From Opitutaceae bacterium TAV5 (GTDB taxonomy: Bacteria > Verrucomicrobiota > Verrucomicrobiia > Opitutales > Opitutaceae), in NCBI GenBank assembly GCA_000242935.3, contig CP007053.1:868001-932000 (forward strand): a stretch of DNA of 64,000 bases. Direction: 5' to 3'. This document shows, piece after piece, positions 36,621-45,707 of the stretch (position 1 is the first letter of the stretch; the number at the start of each line of letters is the position of its first letter). The position numbers and the translations under genes are program-made. The notes beneath the pieces are model-generated. The model was not told the origin of the DNA, made no database searches, and was given only the letters and a program-made list of their open reading frames with translations.

Positions 36621-39600
36621 TCAATCACGGTATATCAGTTCATAGGCGGCGACGATGTGCCCATCGGCGGTGTTCGTGGCGGTGAACACGGATTTGCTTC
36701 CCTGTGATTTTATCTCGACGGGAAACAACCGCTCCCCGGCAAGATCGAGTGCATACAGGACAAATCCCTCCAGGTTTCGATTGAATCGGAACTTCACTTG
36801 GCCCCGACGCACCAACAATGGAGACTGCCCCCAGTCTTCAATAAACGTCATCTCCTTGTCCCGGAAACGCATGCCAGTGCCTTTGGTGTCGGTCAGGTGG
36901 AGAATGAGATAACGGCTGCTTGTAGCAAGCGGTTGACCGTCCATCGCCGCCACAAAAACAGTTGCAAACGACCTGAGACTTTGGACCGAAACAAAGGAAC
37001 CTTCGCTCTGTTGCCCCTCCGCCAGGACAAAACCCTCGCTACGCGGATTGACTGCGGCGAAAGTGTTTTTTTCCACATTCATCGTGATCTCGCCCGTGTC
37101 GTTTGAGAACACCTTGCGCTCCAGATTGAGCGCACCGGAAAAGGTTTGTTCGGCATAGACGGGCACTCCTTGCGGAGTCTTTACCGCGCCAAGCGTGATG
37201 GCTGCCTTGGTGGCAGGCGGCAGGATTGCGGTCTTGTCCGGATCGACAATCAAGACCCCTGTTTTGCCAAGCAACCCGAGGCGATCCGCCAATCTGGGCG
37301 TTTCATCCTGGCCACCCACATCGAGATGATTGCGAGGCAATAACAACGGGTAGTTAACCACGGAGGCACCGAGGTCTCCCCGCAGGAAAAGGAGGACGCC
37401 TGCTCTTTCCGACAGCCCTGTCTGCGGGTCTTGCCCGGGGCTGAAAGAACCAAGTTTGCTGTTTTCATAATCACCGATTGCATACGACTTATAGTAGCAA
37501 AACCGCATCAGGCCGCTCCAGTCCTGCGCCGCCGCAAATGCACCCACAAGCAGGGAGCCTTCCGTGTTAAAGGAACTGGGCGCGACAAAATCCCACTCGC
37601 TGACCGTGAACGGCCTGCCATAGACCCGGGCGGATGCGCATCTCAATAGCGTTCCGCCATACTCGGTAATCGCGCTTGTGCTTTCTATCCGTGCAGGCAG
37701 CCCGTATGGATTCGAACCCAATCCAACCGGGTGCTTCCAATAAAAATGGACGTCGGCATAGTCGTATTCTTCACGCTGCAAGGTTGTCGCCAGATTCAAC
37801 CAGAAGTTCTGGTCTGTAATGGGAACGCGAATTCCGATGTCCTTGCACATTTCCCTGAGCCGGATGAAGGCTGACGCATATGTGTCGTGAAGGAACCGTC
37901 TCTCGTGGGAGATTCTGTTTTCCTTGGTCAGTAAAATATCATGGCGCGACACGTAATCGCTGAATCTTTTCTCAAACAGCCCCTTGATGAAGGGCGTGCA
38001 TTGATACAGTGCGTAAATCGTATTTTCATTGAGGAGACTGACAAAGCTGATGGCTGGATCGTCTTTCCACGCCAAGCCCGTGTAGGGATTTACATGATCG
38101 AGGAGGCGCTTCGAGAATTCCCTGAAGTTGGCCATCACCCCGTCATCCATCAAGGTCAGCATCTTGTATTCACCGGGATTGATATCCCTGTCGGCATACC
38201 CGGGGAGTTCCCCTCTTGCGGGACGCCGCATGGTATATAAATCAAGAGTGATGTATATCCCCCTCTTTTTACAGCCGGCGATGAAGTAGTCCAGCTTGTC
38301 GAGATTCGTCGCGTTGAAATTGAGGGATGAACTTGTTTTTGCGTCCGCCAGATAGCCGTCAAAATGATGAAGGCGTATCAGATTATAGCCCATTGCGGCG
38401 AAGGCATCCAGATTGGCATCCGTCGTCTCGTGATTTCCGGGGAGTCCGACAAAATTGCCGCCCCAGAAACGGACGGGAAGTCCGGGCCGCTTCTCGAATT
38501 CGAAATGTTCGCCCACACTCCGCAGGAAGCCATGCTTCCCCGCCGGCGCATCCAGCAGCCCGCTCAAATCGAGAATACTCCCTTTCTTGACCTGGCGAGG
38601 GCCGGAGACGGGCGCGTAGTCCTCCCCGGCCTCGAGCACAATCGTCTCATCGGGCGGGGCTTCGCCAGCCAGCTTGTCCGACAAGGTCAGTCCCGCGACC
38701 ATCCAGACACTGCCGCCTGCGCTCTCCAGCGTGATTTCTGAAACAGGTTTCCCCGACAATTCGATACGTGTAAGGTAAATTCCAACGATGGCGTTTGGGT
38801 TGCGTCCCGTCCAGGCAACCACGCCATGGGGGATTTTCCTTGGGTTCCAAAAATTTGCCACGTCTCTGCCCGCTACGATGTCATAGGAAAGGATTTCCTT
38901 GTCCACGTAGTCGGCTTCAGATGCGGATTGGACCGAAAGCGTGCCCGCTTTTTTCCCAACCTCCTCCCATGCCACTGCGTGCAACAGGTAAAGGTATTTA
39001 CCCGCGACGGGACGATCGAGGGTGATAACCTTTTGCTTTGGAAAATAGCTACGGGATTTCCCCTGGAGCACGACACATGCTTTGCCATCGTTTCTATCGG
39101 GATTCGTAATCTCGAAGGGAATCCCGCCTAAGACGTGCCTCCCTGCCGGGAACATGCGCAGATCGTTATCCGGGCCTTGATCCGTCCATCCGCCTGCTCC
39201 GTCATCGGCCTTCTCATCCGCAAATCCCATGTTTGCCACTTGGGCGATGGAAACCGGGTGATGGCGATAAGCCGTGTAGGAAAAACGCAAGTCGAGGCTG
39301 GCATCCCGCACGACAGAACTCCGGGAGCCTTTGAGCCAGAAACGCAGTTCCCAGTTGTTCCGGTTATAGCCACGATTGTCCTGAAACTGATATACTATGT
39401 CTCCCGTGACGGTCAGCTCTCCGTTATCGAGTGGAATGATGATTTTTCGGGCCGGGCCGGACCACGATTTCTGATCGGGATTATATTTCCCGTAAAAACT
39501 GCGCGGCGTCCCGTCCACAATCAGAGAGCGTCCATAAAACCTCTCTATCGGCAGCATGGCGACAAGGGAGACGCCCGCGCCCGCCACTCCATTCCCGGAA

Positions 39601-39956
39601 GCCAGATTCAGCGAGTAGTCGATAGCGCTCTGGCCATCCGTCCTGATTCTTTCAACAAACGCGAAAGAGGCATCCTCCCGAATCATCCATGTCCCGTCAT
39701 AAACCGCTTCCGTGGAGTTTTGGTGGCTCCCATCGGACGAGAGTCGCAACGTTTTGAACGAAGGCGTGCTTCGATTCCATTTGGGATTGAAATAAACAAC
39801 CTCGAAACGCACCCCGTCACGCTCGATTCTCCCGACGTCGGAAATCTGAAACCCTGCCATTTCCGCTCCGGCAAGCCGTGGCTGCAGATCGGCATTAACT
39901 ATGCCCAGGAGCACAAGGGCGCAGCGAAATACACGCGAAAGCGGAGCGGAAGACAT
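36621..39956 (-). CDS. Large secreted glycoside hydrolase, clan GH-A type
   Basis: This 1111-residue protein has a signal peptide (residues 1-30, cleavage near RLAGA). An N-terminal beta domain (about 35-470) has lectin-like strands such as TWMIREDASFAFVERIR. The TIM barrel lies about 490-870: VRFWGGNFVGLP, GYNLIRLHHFDGYLAD, acid/base Glu644 in VSLLNENTIYA and nucleophile Glu787 in FTVSEWDFVAP. C-terminal beta domains follow. The motif set matches clan GH-A (GH5/GH42-like); exact family and substrate cannot be told. It is the lead enzyme of cassette 3, followed by the prepilin-like gene 41 bases on and preceded by the PEP-CTERM gene. Confidence 0.85.
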   Translation of the reverse strand: MSSAPLSRVFRCALVLLGIVNADLQPRLAGAEMAGFQISDVGRIERDGVRFEVVYFNPKWNRSTPSFKTLRLSSDGSHQNSTEAVYDGTWMIREDASFAFVERIRTDGQSAIDYSLNLASGNGVAGAGVSLVAMLPIERFYGRSLIVDGTPRSFYGKYNPDQKSWSGPARKIIIPLDNGELTVTGDIVYQFQDNRGYNRNNWELRFWLKGSRSSVVRDASLDLRFSYTAYRHHPVSIAQVANMGFADEKADDGAGGWTDQGPDNDLRMFPAGRHVLGGIPFEITNPDRNDGKACVVLQGKSRSYFPKQKVITLDRPVAGKYLYLLHAVAWEEVGKKAGTLSVQSASEADYVDKEILSYDIVAGRDVANFWNPRKIPHGVVAWTGRNPNAIVGIYLTRIELSGKPVSEITLESAGGSVWMVAGLTLSDKLAGEAPPDETIVLEAGEDYAPVSGPRQVKKGSILDLSGLLDAPAGKHGFLRSVGEHFEFEKRPGLPVRFWGGNFVGLPGNHETTDANLDAFAAMGYNLIRLHHFDGYLADAKTSSSLNFNATNLDKLDYFIAGCKKRGIYITLDLYTMRRPARGELPGYADRDINPGEYKMLTLMDDGVMANFREFSKRLLDHVNPYTGLAWKDDPAISFVSLLNENTIYALYQCTPFIKGLFEKRFSDYVSRHDILLTKENRISHERRFLHDTYASAFIRLREMCKDIGIRVPITDQNFWLNLATTLQREEYDYADVHFYWKHPVGLGSNPYGLPARIESTSAITEYGGTLLRCASARVYGRPFTVSEWDFVAPSSFNTEGSLLVGAFAAAQDWSGLMRFCYYKSYAIGDYENSKLGSFSPGQDPQTGLSERAGVLLFLRGDLGASVVNYPLLLPRNHLDVGGQDETPRLADRLGLLGKTGVLIVDPDKTAILPPATKAAITLGAVKTPQGVPVYAEQTFSGALNLERKVFSNDTGEITMNVEKNTFAAVNPRSEGFVLAEGQQSEGSFVSVQSLRSFATVFVAAMDGQPLATSSRYLILHLTDTKGTGMRFRDKEMTFIEDWGQSPLLVRRGQVKFRFNRNLEGFVLYALDLAGERLFPVEIKSQGSKSVFTATNTADGHIVAAYELIYRD

Positions 39957-40015
39957 GTCGTGATTTTAAAACGAATCGGGAGGGGATTGTGTTTGCAGAT
40001 GGTTGTAGTGCCTTG

Positions 40016-40858
40016 TCATGACCTGACTGCTTTTCTCCGGCAGCCGAAAGCAAGAAGCAAAGCGCACGCCCCCGCCGCAGCAGCCACGGCGGAGGGTTCC
40101 GGCACCAAACTCCCCGGGGCACTCAGCGAAGAGAGGGTAACCGCCGCGTTTGTGCCACCGGCACCATCGCTCGTCGCGGAGAGATACAGATTGGAGATGC
40201 CCTCATAGCCAGTGAACACGGCGTTCGTGGCTTGATACAGGGTGTTTGTTGCCGTGACCGTGGCGCCTGCCGTGGGTGTATAAAATATTGTCGCACTAAT
40301 CCATCCCGATGCCTGATGCGTCAGGGTGAAGCCATAGGTTCCGGTCGGGATTGTGCCACCCTCCCCTATTTGAAGTTTATTCGCATAGGTTGTTGCGGCA
40401 GCAGTTCCAGCGGTCCCCAATAACGACAATTCGCCACTGGCGATATTGTAGTTTATCCAGACATTGGCTCCACCTGCTCCGGCTGCCGCGGCGGGATTAT
40501 CCGTGGTGTCCAGATTGCTTCTTGTTGTAAGTCCCAGTTGAAAACTGTAGAGATTACCGCTGGTTTGACCGGTGAAATCGGCAGAGAACGTCAATGACGA
40601 ACCGACTTCAGCCAAACTATAGGATGAACTCGCGGCCGAGATGAATTGCCTGCTCCAACCTCCGGAGTATGTTTGAAGGGTCATTCCATCGTCCGAGAAT
40701 GATACACTGGAGCCCTTTCCTGTATTAGAATTACTTGCGGACCAACCAGCAGGCAGCGATTTTGCCTTGGTCAGATCAACGGAATAAGCCCTGCACACGC
40801 TGGCGCTCGATATGAGCAAAACCACCTGAGTGATGAGGAGATATGTAATAGATTTCAT
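40016..40858 (-). CDS. PEP-CTERM exported protein (cassette 3)
   Basis: This 280-residue protein has a signal peptide (MKSITYLLITQVVLLISSAS, cleavage after CRA). The mature part is a beta-rich lectin-like domain with GWSRQFISAASSSYSLAEVG, TTRSNLDTTDNPAAAAGAGG and repeated Ser/Thr/Gly turns. The tail SLVPEPSAVAAAAGACALLL followed by RRKAVRS is a PEP-CTERM sorting signal. It lies 59 bases upstream of the large hydrolase gene on the same strand. Probably surface-displayed and perhaps glycan binding; there is no direct evidence of ligand. Confidence 0.86.
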   Translation of the reverse strand: MKSITYLLITQVVLLISSASVCRAYSVDLTKAKSLPAGWSASNSNTGKGSSVSFSDDGMTLQTYSGGWSRQFISAASSSYSLAEVGSSLTFSADFTGQTSGNLYSFQLGLTTRSNLDTTDNPAAAAGAGGANVWINYNIASGELSLLGTAGTAAATTYANKLQIGEGGTIPTGTYGFTLTHQASGWISATIFYTPTAGATVTATNTLYQATNAVFTGYEGISNLYLSATSDGAGGTNAAVTLSSLSAPGSLVPEPSAVAAAAGACALLLAFGCRRKAVRS

Positions 40859-41100
40859 GGAATGCCTGATTCGGGTTTATGTATTCAATAACTAATTACA
40901 AAACAGAAAAGACCGGATGAGATGATTTGGGGCATAGTCACAATTATTAATAATTCCATTGATTTTTCGGGGATAAACACAGGAAGGAGGGTGGGCTGCT
41001 GCGGATCATGCGAATAATGAGGAAGCGCACATGGGAATCCGCTTAAATATTAAAAATCTAAAAAAAGACCGTCAAAAAATAAAGGGGCCAGCTTGGGATC
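40859..41100. promoter_or_regulatory. AT-rich promoter region of cassette 3 with perfect palindrome AATTATTAATAATT (40942-40955)
   Basis: Upstream of the PEP-CTERM gene on the minus strand lies an AT-rich stretch with a perfect 14-base palindrome about 85 bases from the start codon. It is a candidate operator or promoter core for the leftward set 40016-36621-35917. No promoter boxes were fixed. Confidence 0.4.
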
Positions 41101-41283
41101 GACACATTACGAAAGGTCCACAAGGCATTGGTCGGTCGACTGGAGGCTTGGTCCGGGGAGCACGGGAAGGGGTGCGGCCATCCGGTCAAGTTGATCGACG
41201 GCACCCGTTTTTCGATGCCCGACTCCGGACCCAACCATGACGTTCATCCCTATGCCGGAGGCAACACGAAGGTTGCGGCTTTC
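41101..41283 (+). pseudogene. IS4-type transposase remnant
   Basis: One open frame reads HPVKLIDGTRFSMPDSGPNH followed by DVHPYAGGNTKVAAF. This matches the first catalytic-Asp block of IS4-family DDE transposases (typically VxLVDGTTVSMPDTxENQxxYPQ). About 60 residues survive; the frame ends in a REP-like hairpin cluster at about 41325. Neither a start, the other two catalytic residues nor terminal inverted repeats are present, so it is a dead fragment. It marks a former insertion site beside cassette 3. Confidence 0.65.
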
Positions 41284-41324
41284 TCCGCGGTGGGTGACGC
41301 TTGCTTCACTGATGTTACGCGGAG

Positions 41325-41513
41325 CGTCGTGGCGCGGGCGTCTCGCCCGCTGACGGCGCGCAGCGCCGCCCCTGAAACAAGGGTGAGAGGCAACTCCCGC
41401 AGAACACGGGCTGGAAGCCCGTGCCACGCGGAGAGGCAACGCTCATGGGCTGGAAGCCCATGCCACGCGATCCGGCGGCTTCGCCGTCTGCGGGCGGGAC
41501 GCCCGCGCCACTG
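41325..41513. repeat. Cluster of at least five REP-like hairpins
   Basis: In order: GTGGCGCGGGCGTCTCGCCC with CGGCGCGCAGCGCCG; ACGGGCTGGAAGCCCGTGCC; ATGGGCTGGAAGCCCATGCC; GGCGGCTTCGCCG; CGGGCGGGACGCCCGCGCCA. All share the stem GGGC/GCCC with short TCC- or GGA-containing loops and flanking GTGGCNCG or CGTGCCAC. The cluster lies between the IS4 remnant and the end of the acetolactate synthase gene. Confidence 0.75.
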
Positions 41514-41549
41514 CCCAAGCATGCCCGCCGTGCTCCGGCGAGGCGGCGC

Positions 41550-43325
41550 TTACTTCAGGATCATGTCCTTCACCGTGCGGCCCGCCGGGATCATGGGGAG
41601 CACGTGCTCGGTGTAAGGCACGATCACGTCGAGCAGGTACGGGCCGTCGTGGTCGAGCATCTCCTGGATGGCCTCGCGCAACTCTTCCTTGCGAATGACG
41701 CGGCGGCCTTTCACGCCGAAACCTTCCGCAATCTTCACGAAATCCGGATACAGGCCGCCGGGGTTGTCGGGGCCGCCGATGTTGTCGTGATGGCCGAGAA
41801 TGGTGTTGCCGCGGATGCTTCCATAGAAGCGGTCTTCCCATTGCACCACCATGCCGAGGTGCTGGTTGTTCAGGATCATCGCCTTGGCGGCAATCTTCTC
41901 CACCGCGGCGGTGGCGAGCTCCTGCACGTTCATGAGGAAAGAGCCGTCGCCGTCGATGTCGATGACCTGTTTTTCCGGATACGCCACCTTGGCGCCGAGC
42001 GCCGCCGGGTAGCCGTAACCCATCGCGCCGAGACCGAGCGAACTGATGTAGCGGCGGGGCTCGTCAAAACGGTAAAACTGCGCAGCCCACATCTGGTGCT
42101 GGCCCACGCCGGTCGTGATGATGGCGTCGCCCTTCGTGAGTTCGTAAAGCGCCTCGATCGCTTCCTGCGGGATGATGTGACGGCTTTCCTCGTAAGCGAA
42201 GGGATAGTCGCGCTTCCAGGCGTTGACCTGGGTGTGCCAGGATTTGGTGTCGGGCGGCGTGAACTTCGCGGTGGCGGCGAGCTCGTTGAGACGCGAAAGC
42301 GCGTGTTTCAGGTCGCTGACGATCGGGTGGTGGACGCGCTTGTTCTTGTTGTGCTCGGAGGGGTCGATGTCGATGTGGACGATGCGCGCGTGCGGGGCGA
42401 ACTTGCTCGTGTCGCCGGTGATGCGGTCATCGAAGCGCGCGCCAAAGCAGAGCAGCAGGTCGCTCTGGTCCACGGCCCAGTTGCCGTACGCGCTGCCGTG
42501 CATGCCGAACCATTGCATGGAAAGGGGGTGCGTTTCCGGAAACGCGCCGACGCCCGTCAGCGTGGTGGCGACCGGGATGTTGGTGCGCTCCGCAAAGGTC
42601 TTCAGGTCGGTGTGCGCCTCGGCCGAAATGACGCCGCCGCCCACATAGAGCACGGGACGCTCGGCCTTCGCAATAAGGTCGAGGACGAGCTTCAGGTCCT
42701 CGTCGGAGGCTTTCGGGAGCGCATTGAGCGTGGGGTTGGCAAACTCGACTTTTTCGGGGAAAACGGGCGTGAGGCGCGCCTGCTGCACGTCTTTCGGGAT
42801 ATCGATGACGACGGGGCCGGGACGGCCGGTGCGGGCGAGATAAAACGCCTCCTTGATGACGCGCGGCAGATCGTGCGCGTTGAGCACGAGGTAGGAGTGC
42901 TTCACGATGGGCAGCGTCATGCCGAAAAAATCGGTCTCCTGAAACGCGCTCTTGCCGATGAACCGGGAAAACACCTGGCCGGTGATCGCGACGAGCGGGG
43001 TGGAGTCCATGAACGCGTCGGCGATGGCGGAAACGAGGTTGGTGGCGCCGGGACCGCTGGTGGCCATGCACACGCCGACCCGGCCGGTGGCGCGGGCGTA
43101 ACCCTCGGCGGCGAAGGAGCCGCCCTGCTCGTGACGGGGGAGAATGACCCGCACCTTGTCCGACCGGGCAAACGCCTGGTGAAGCTCCTGGGAGGCGCCG
43201 CCGGGGTAGGCGAAAATCACGTCAACCCCTTCGCGGGCGAGCGCTTCGACGACGACATCGGCGCCATTCATTTCACGGCCGGTGGCGGGCTGGGTGGACG
43301 GAGAGGACGAGGTGGTCGTTTTCAT
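41550..43325 (-). CDS. ilvB: Acetolactate synthase, large subunit
   Basis: From ATG 43323-43325 the 591-residue enzyme condenses two pyruvates (or pyruvate and 2-ketobutyrate) for branched-chain amino acid synthesis. ThDP-activating Glu66 is in [15 protein letters not shown], a Phe/Val side-chain pocket follows, FAD-domain marks include [12 protein letters not shown], and the ThDP/Mg motif is [16 protein letters not shown] with [12 protein letters not shown]. These include the AHAS hallmark residues, so it is IlvB/IlvG rather than another ThDP enzyme. No small subunit gene (ilvN) is adjacent. Downstream is a repeat cluster, upstream the CT/GA palindrome. Confidence 0.95.
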   Translation of the reverse strand: MKTTTSSSPSTQPATGREMNGADVVVEALAREGVDVIFAYPGGASQELHQAFARSDKVRVILPRHEQGGSFAAEGYARATGRVGVCMATSGPGATNLVSAIADAFMDSTPLVAITGQVFSRFIGKSAFQETDFFGMTLPIVKHSYLVLNAHDLPRVIKEAFYLARTGRPGPVVIDIPKDVQQARLTPVFPEKVEFANPTLNALPKASDEDLKLVLDLIAKAERPVLYVGGGVISAEAHTDLKTFAERTNIPVATTLTGVGAFPETHPLSMQWFGMHGSAYGNWAVDQSDLLLCFGARFDDRITGDTSKFAPHARIVHIDIDPSEHNKNKRVHHPIVSDLKHALSRLNELAATAKFTPPDTKSWHTQVNAWKRDYPFAYEESRHIIPQEAIEALYELTKGDAIITTGVGQHQMWAAQFYRFDEPRRYISSLGLGAMGYGYPAALGAKVAYPEKQVIDIDGDGSFLMNVQELATAAVEKIAAKAMILNNQHLGMVVQWEDRFYGSIRGNTILGHHDNIGGPDNPGGLYPDFVKIAEGFGVKGRRVIRKEELREAIQEMLDHDGPYLLDVIVPYTEHVLPMIPAGRTVKDMILK

Positions 43326-43434
43326 GGTGGCGGTTGTTGTGTGCGGAAGGGGAAGAGCAAAATCTGCGTGGCCGGGCTGATGCAAGCCTCAAGGCAGGAG
43401 CCGCCCGGAGCGGGGGGGGGAGCCAGCCCGGAGG

Positions 43435-43612
43435 CTCGTTCTCGTACTCGTTCTCCTTCTCCTTCTCCTCCTCCGGTTCGTGCTCTTTCTCATTCTCGTA
43501 ATCGTACTCTTCCTTCTTGAGAGAGAAAAACGGGGAGCAAGAGCAGGAGCAGGAGAACGAATCAGACCGGAGAAAGAGAATGAGTACGAGAATGAGAAAG
43601 AGCGGGAAGCTT
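43435..43612. repeat. Large CT/GA hexamer-periodic palindrome, copy 2
   Basis: The left half reads CTCGTT, CTCGTA, CTCGTT, CTCCTT, CTCCTT, CTCCTC and so on; the right half mirrors it (GAGAAC, GAGAAT, GAGTAC, GAGAAT, GAGAAA). The centre near 43515-43535 is CTTCTTGAGAGAGAA. It fills the 346-base spacer between the divergent ilvB and the gene at 43672 and matches the layout of copy 1 at 27319-27516. It is not coding in a supported frame and is not a CRISPR, since units are contiguous and imperfect. Confidence 0.72.
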
Positions 43613-43671
43613 GTATTGTCACCCCGGATGGCTTTTCCCTCCCGTTTCGCCAAACTCGCCCTCCGCCCGCC

Positions 43672-44454
43672 ATGTCTCCCTCCACACTCAAAGCCGCGCT
43701 CTACCTGGAAGTCGTTCCCGGGGTGCTGACGCTGCTCTCCGGCCATGACGAGGCGCTTGCCGCCGCCTTGGCCGGGCCGGCTTTCGGAATCGTCTTCGCG
43801 GGGCCGCACGGGTTGCGCGCCCGCCTCGCCATCGCCGACGGTGCGATCCGGAGCGAGGATGCCGGCCGCCCCGGCGACTTGCGGCTGCGGTTCATGAGCG
43901 CCGGAGCGCTCGTGCGGGCCTTCGAAAACCGGCCGGCCTTCGCACTCCCGCTCGGCGGGTGGCGACACCTGCGGGACGGCGTGCGGCGTTTCGGCCGCGC
44001 CGGCGAACGGCTCCGCGTGATCCTCGATGACCGCGAAGCCGCCCGGCGCGACCCTGCGCTGCTCGCGCTCCACGCCTGGGGCAGCCTCGCCGCCGGACTC
44101 GCCGCCGCCACCGCCTGGCTGCGCCATCACCCGGACGGCGCGGCGGAGCGGGCGCAGCTCGGCGAGGGCGCCTTCGTTTTCGACTGCGACGCCCTGCCCT
44201 CTCCGCTCTGGATCCACCCGGCCTCGTTGCGCCGCGGCGCCGGCGAACCGCCCGGAGCGCCGGTCGCGCGGGTGGAGTTTGCGCACGTCCCGGTGCTGTT
44301 CGCCGAACTCGGGCACCGCCTCGACGCCCTCGCCGCGCTCGGCACCGGCGAACTCCGCATCACCGGACGGCTGCCGCTCGTCGACCGGCTCTCCGCCGTC
44401 ATCAACCGGGCGAGCGCGCTGCTGCGTCCCCTGCCGGAAAGGCCCATTCGATGA
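43672..44454 (+). CDS. Unknown protein, possible SCP2-like lipid-binding fold
   Basis: This 260-residue cytoplasmic protein starts at ATG 43672. It overlaps the class III aminotransferase start by four bases (ATGA at 44451-44454), so the two are translationally coupled. Two segments, DLRLRFMSAGALVRAFENRP and LGTGELRITGRLPLVDRLSA, resemble the strand-helix elements of sterol-carrier-protein-2-like domains, but this is a weak match. It is Ala/Leu/Arg rich with no membrane span or signal peptide and no catalytic motif I recognise. Pairing with an aminotransferase suggests a binding or carrier role in a small biosynthetic step. Confidence 0.7.
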   Translation: MSPSTLKAALYLEVVPGVLTLLSGHDEALAAALAGPAFGIVFAGPHGLRARLAIADGAIRSEDAGRPGDLRLRFMSAGALVRAFENRPAFALPLGGWRHLRDGVRRFGRAGERLRVILDDREAARRDPALLALHAWGSLAAGLAAATAWLRHHPDGAAERAQLGEGAFVFDCDALPSPLWIHPASLRRGAGEPPGAPVARVEFAHVPVLFAELGHRLDALAALGTGELRITGRLPLVDRLSAVINRASALLRPLPERPIR

Positions 44455-45671
44455 AACTCGTCCACTCCCAGGCCCTTTTCCGCCGCGCCGCGCGGGTGAT
44501 TCCCGGCGGCATCTACGGGCACACCGCGCCCGCCGTCACCGTGCCAGGGGCGATGCCGTACTTCGCGGCGGAAGCGGCGGGCGGATGCCGTTACCGCGAC
44601 GTCGACGGCAACGAGTTCATCGACTTCATGTGCGGCTATGGTCCGCTCGTCCTCGGGTATCACCATCCGGAAGTCGAGGCCGCCGCCGAGGCGGCGCGGC
44701 GGCGCGGCGCGTGTTTCAACCACCCCACCCCGCTGCTCGTCGACCTCGCGGAAAAGCTCGTGGAGCGGATCGACTTCGCCGACTGGGCGGTTTTTGGCAA
44801 AAACGGCTCCGACCTCACCACCTGGGCCGTGATGGTGGCGCGCGAGGCCACGGGACGCCCCGGCATCGTCAGGATCCGCGGCGCCTACCACGGCTCGCAT
44901 GCCTGGTGCACGCCAGGCCTCGGCGGCCTCGTCGCGGAAGACCGCGCGCATCTCCATGACTGCGGATGGAACGACACCGCGGCGCTCGAAGCCGTTTTCG
45001 AAAAACACCGCGGGCAACTCGCCGCGCTCGTCCTCACGCCGTTCCACCATCCGGCCTATGGCGACAGCGAACTGCCCGCGCCGGAGTTCGTGGCCGCGGC
45101 CAACCGGCTCTGCCGCGAGCACCGCGTGCTGCTCGTCCTCGACGATGTGCGCGCCGCCTTCCGGCTCTCCGCAGGTGGCTCGCACCCGGTTTTCGGATAC
45201 GAGCCCGACCTGGCGATCTACTGCAAGGCGCTGGGCAACGGCCACCCGATCTCGGCCTGTGTCGGGCGCAAGGCAACCCAGGTCGCGGCGAGCCGCGTGT
45301 ACCTGACCGGCAGTTACTGGAACGACCCGGCGCCGATGGCCGCCGCGCTGGCCGTGCTGGAGATCGTCGCGCGCGATCGTCTCCCGCAAAAGCTGGAGCG
45401 CGCCGGCCGCCGTCTGGTGGACGGCCTGCTCGCGCTCGGCGAACGGCACGGTGTAGCGTTGCTCGCGAGCGGCCCGCCCGCGCTGCCGTATGTGCGCGTC
45501 AAGGACGACCCTTCGCTGATGCGCACGCAGGCGCTCTGCGCGGCCGTGGCGGCGCAGGGCGTGTTCCTGCATCCGCACCACAACTGGTTTATCGGCGCCG
45601 CCCACACCGACGCCGAGATCGACGAGGCGCTGGCCCGGATCGGGCGCGCCCTGGCCACGATGCGGGTGTGA
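44451..45671 (+). CDS. Class III PLP aminotransferase (glutamate-1-semialdehyde-aminomutase-like)
   Basis: This 406-residue enzyme of fold type I has GGCRYRDVDGNEFIDFMCGY, the phosphate-site FGKNGSDLTTWAVMVARE, YHGSHAWCT, the Asp in VLLVLDDVRAAFR and the aldimine Lys259 in IYCKALGNGHPIS. The overall plan follows HemL/class III omega-aminotransferases. The active-site text differs from true HemL (GEVMTGFR is replaced by LDDVRAAF), so it is not called hemL. Substrate unknown. Its start overlaps the preceding unknown gene by four bases. Confidence 0.88.
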   Translation: MKLVHSQALFRRAARVIPGGIYGHTAPAVTVPGAMPYFAAEAAGGCRYRDVDGNEFIDFMCGYGPLVLGYHHPEVEAAAEAARRRGACFNHPTPLLVDLAEKLVERIDFADWAVFGKNGSDLTTWAVMVAREATGRPGIVRIRGAYHGSHAWCTPGLGGLVAEDRAHLHDCGWNDTAALEAVFEKHRGQLAALVLTPFHHPAYGDSELPAPEFVAAANRLCREHRVLLVLDDVRAAFRLSAGGSHPVFGYEPDLAIYCKALGNGHPISACVGRKATQVAASRVYLTGSYWNDPAPMAAALAVLEIVARDRLPQKLERAGRRLVDGLLALGERHGVALLASGPPALPYVRVKDDPSLMRTQALCAAVAAQGVFLHPHHNWFIGAAHTDAEIDEALARIGRALATMRV

Positions 45672-45707
45672 TGGAAATGCGCAGCGTCCCGGCGGGAGCA
45701 ACCCGCG

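Noticed and set aside
43435-43612. CRISPR array
   Set aside because: Units are six bases, contiguous and imperfect with no spacers, and the second half mirrors the first. No cas genes are nearby.
44451-45671. Naming the class III aminotransferase hemL
   Set aside because: The conserved HemL active-site text around the Asp (GEVMTGFR) is replaced by LDDVRAAF, and no heme genes adjoin it.
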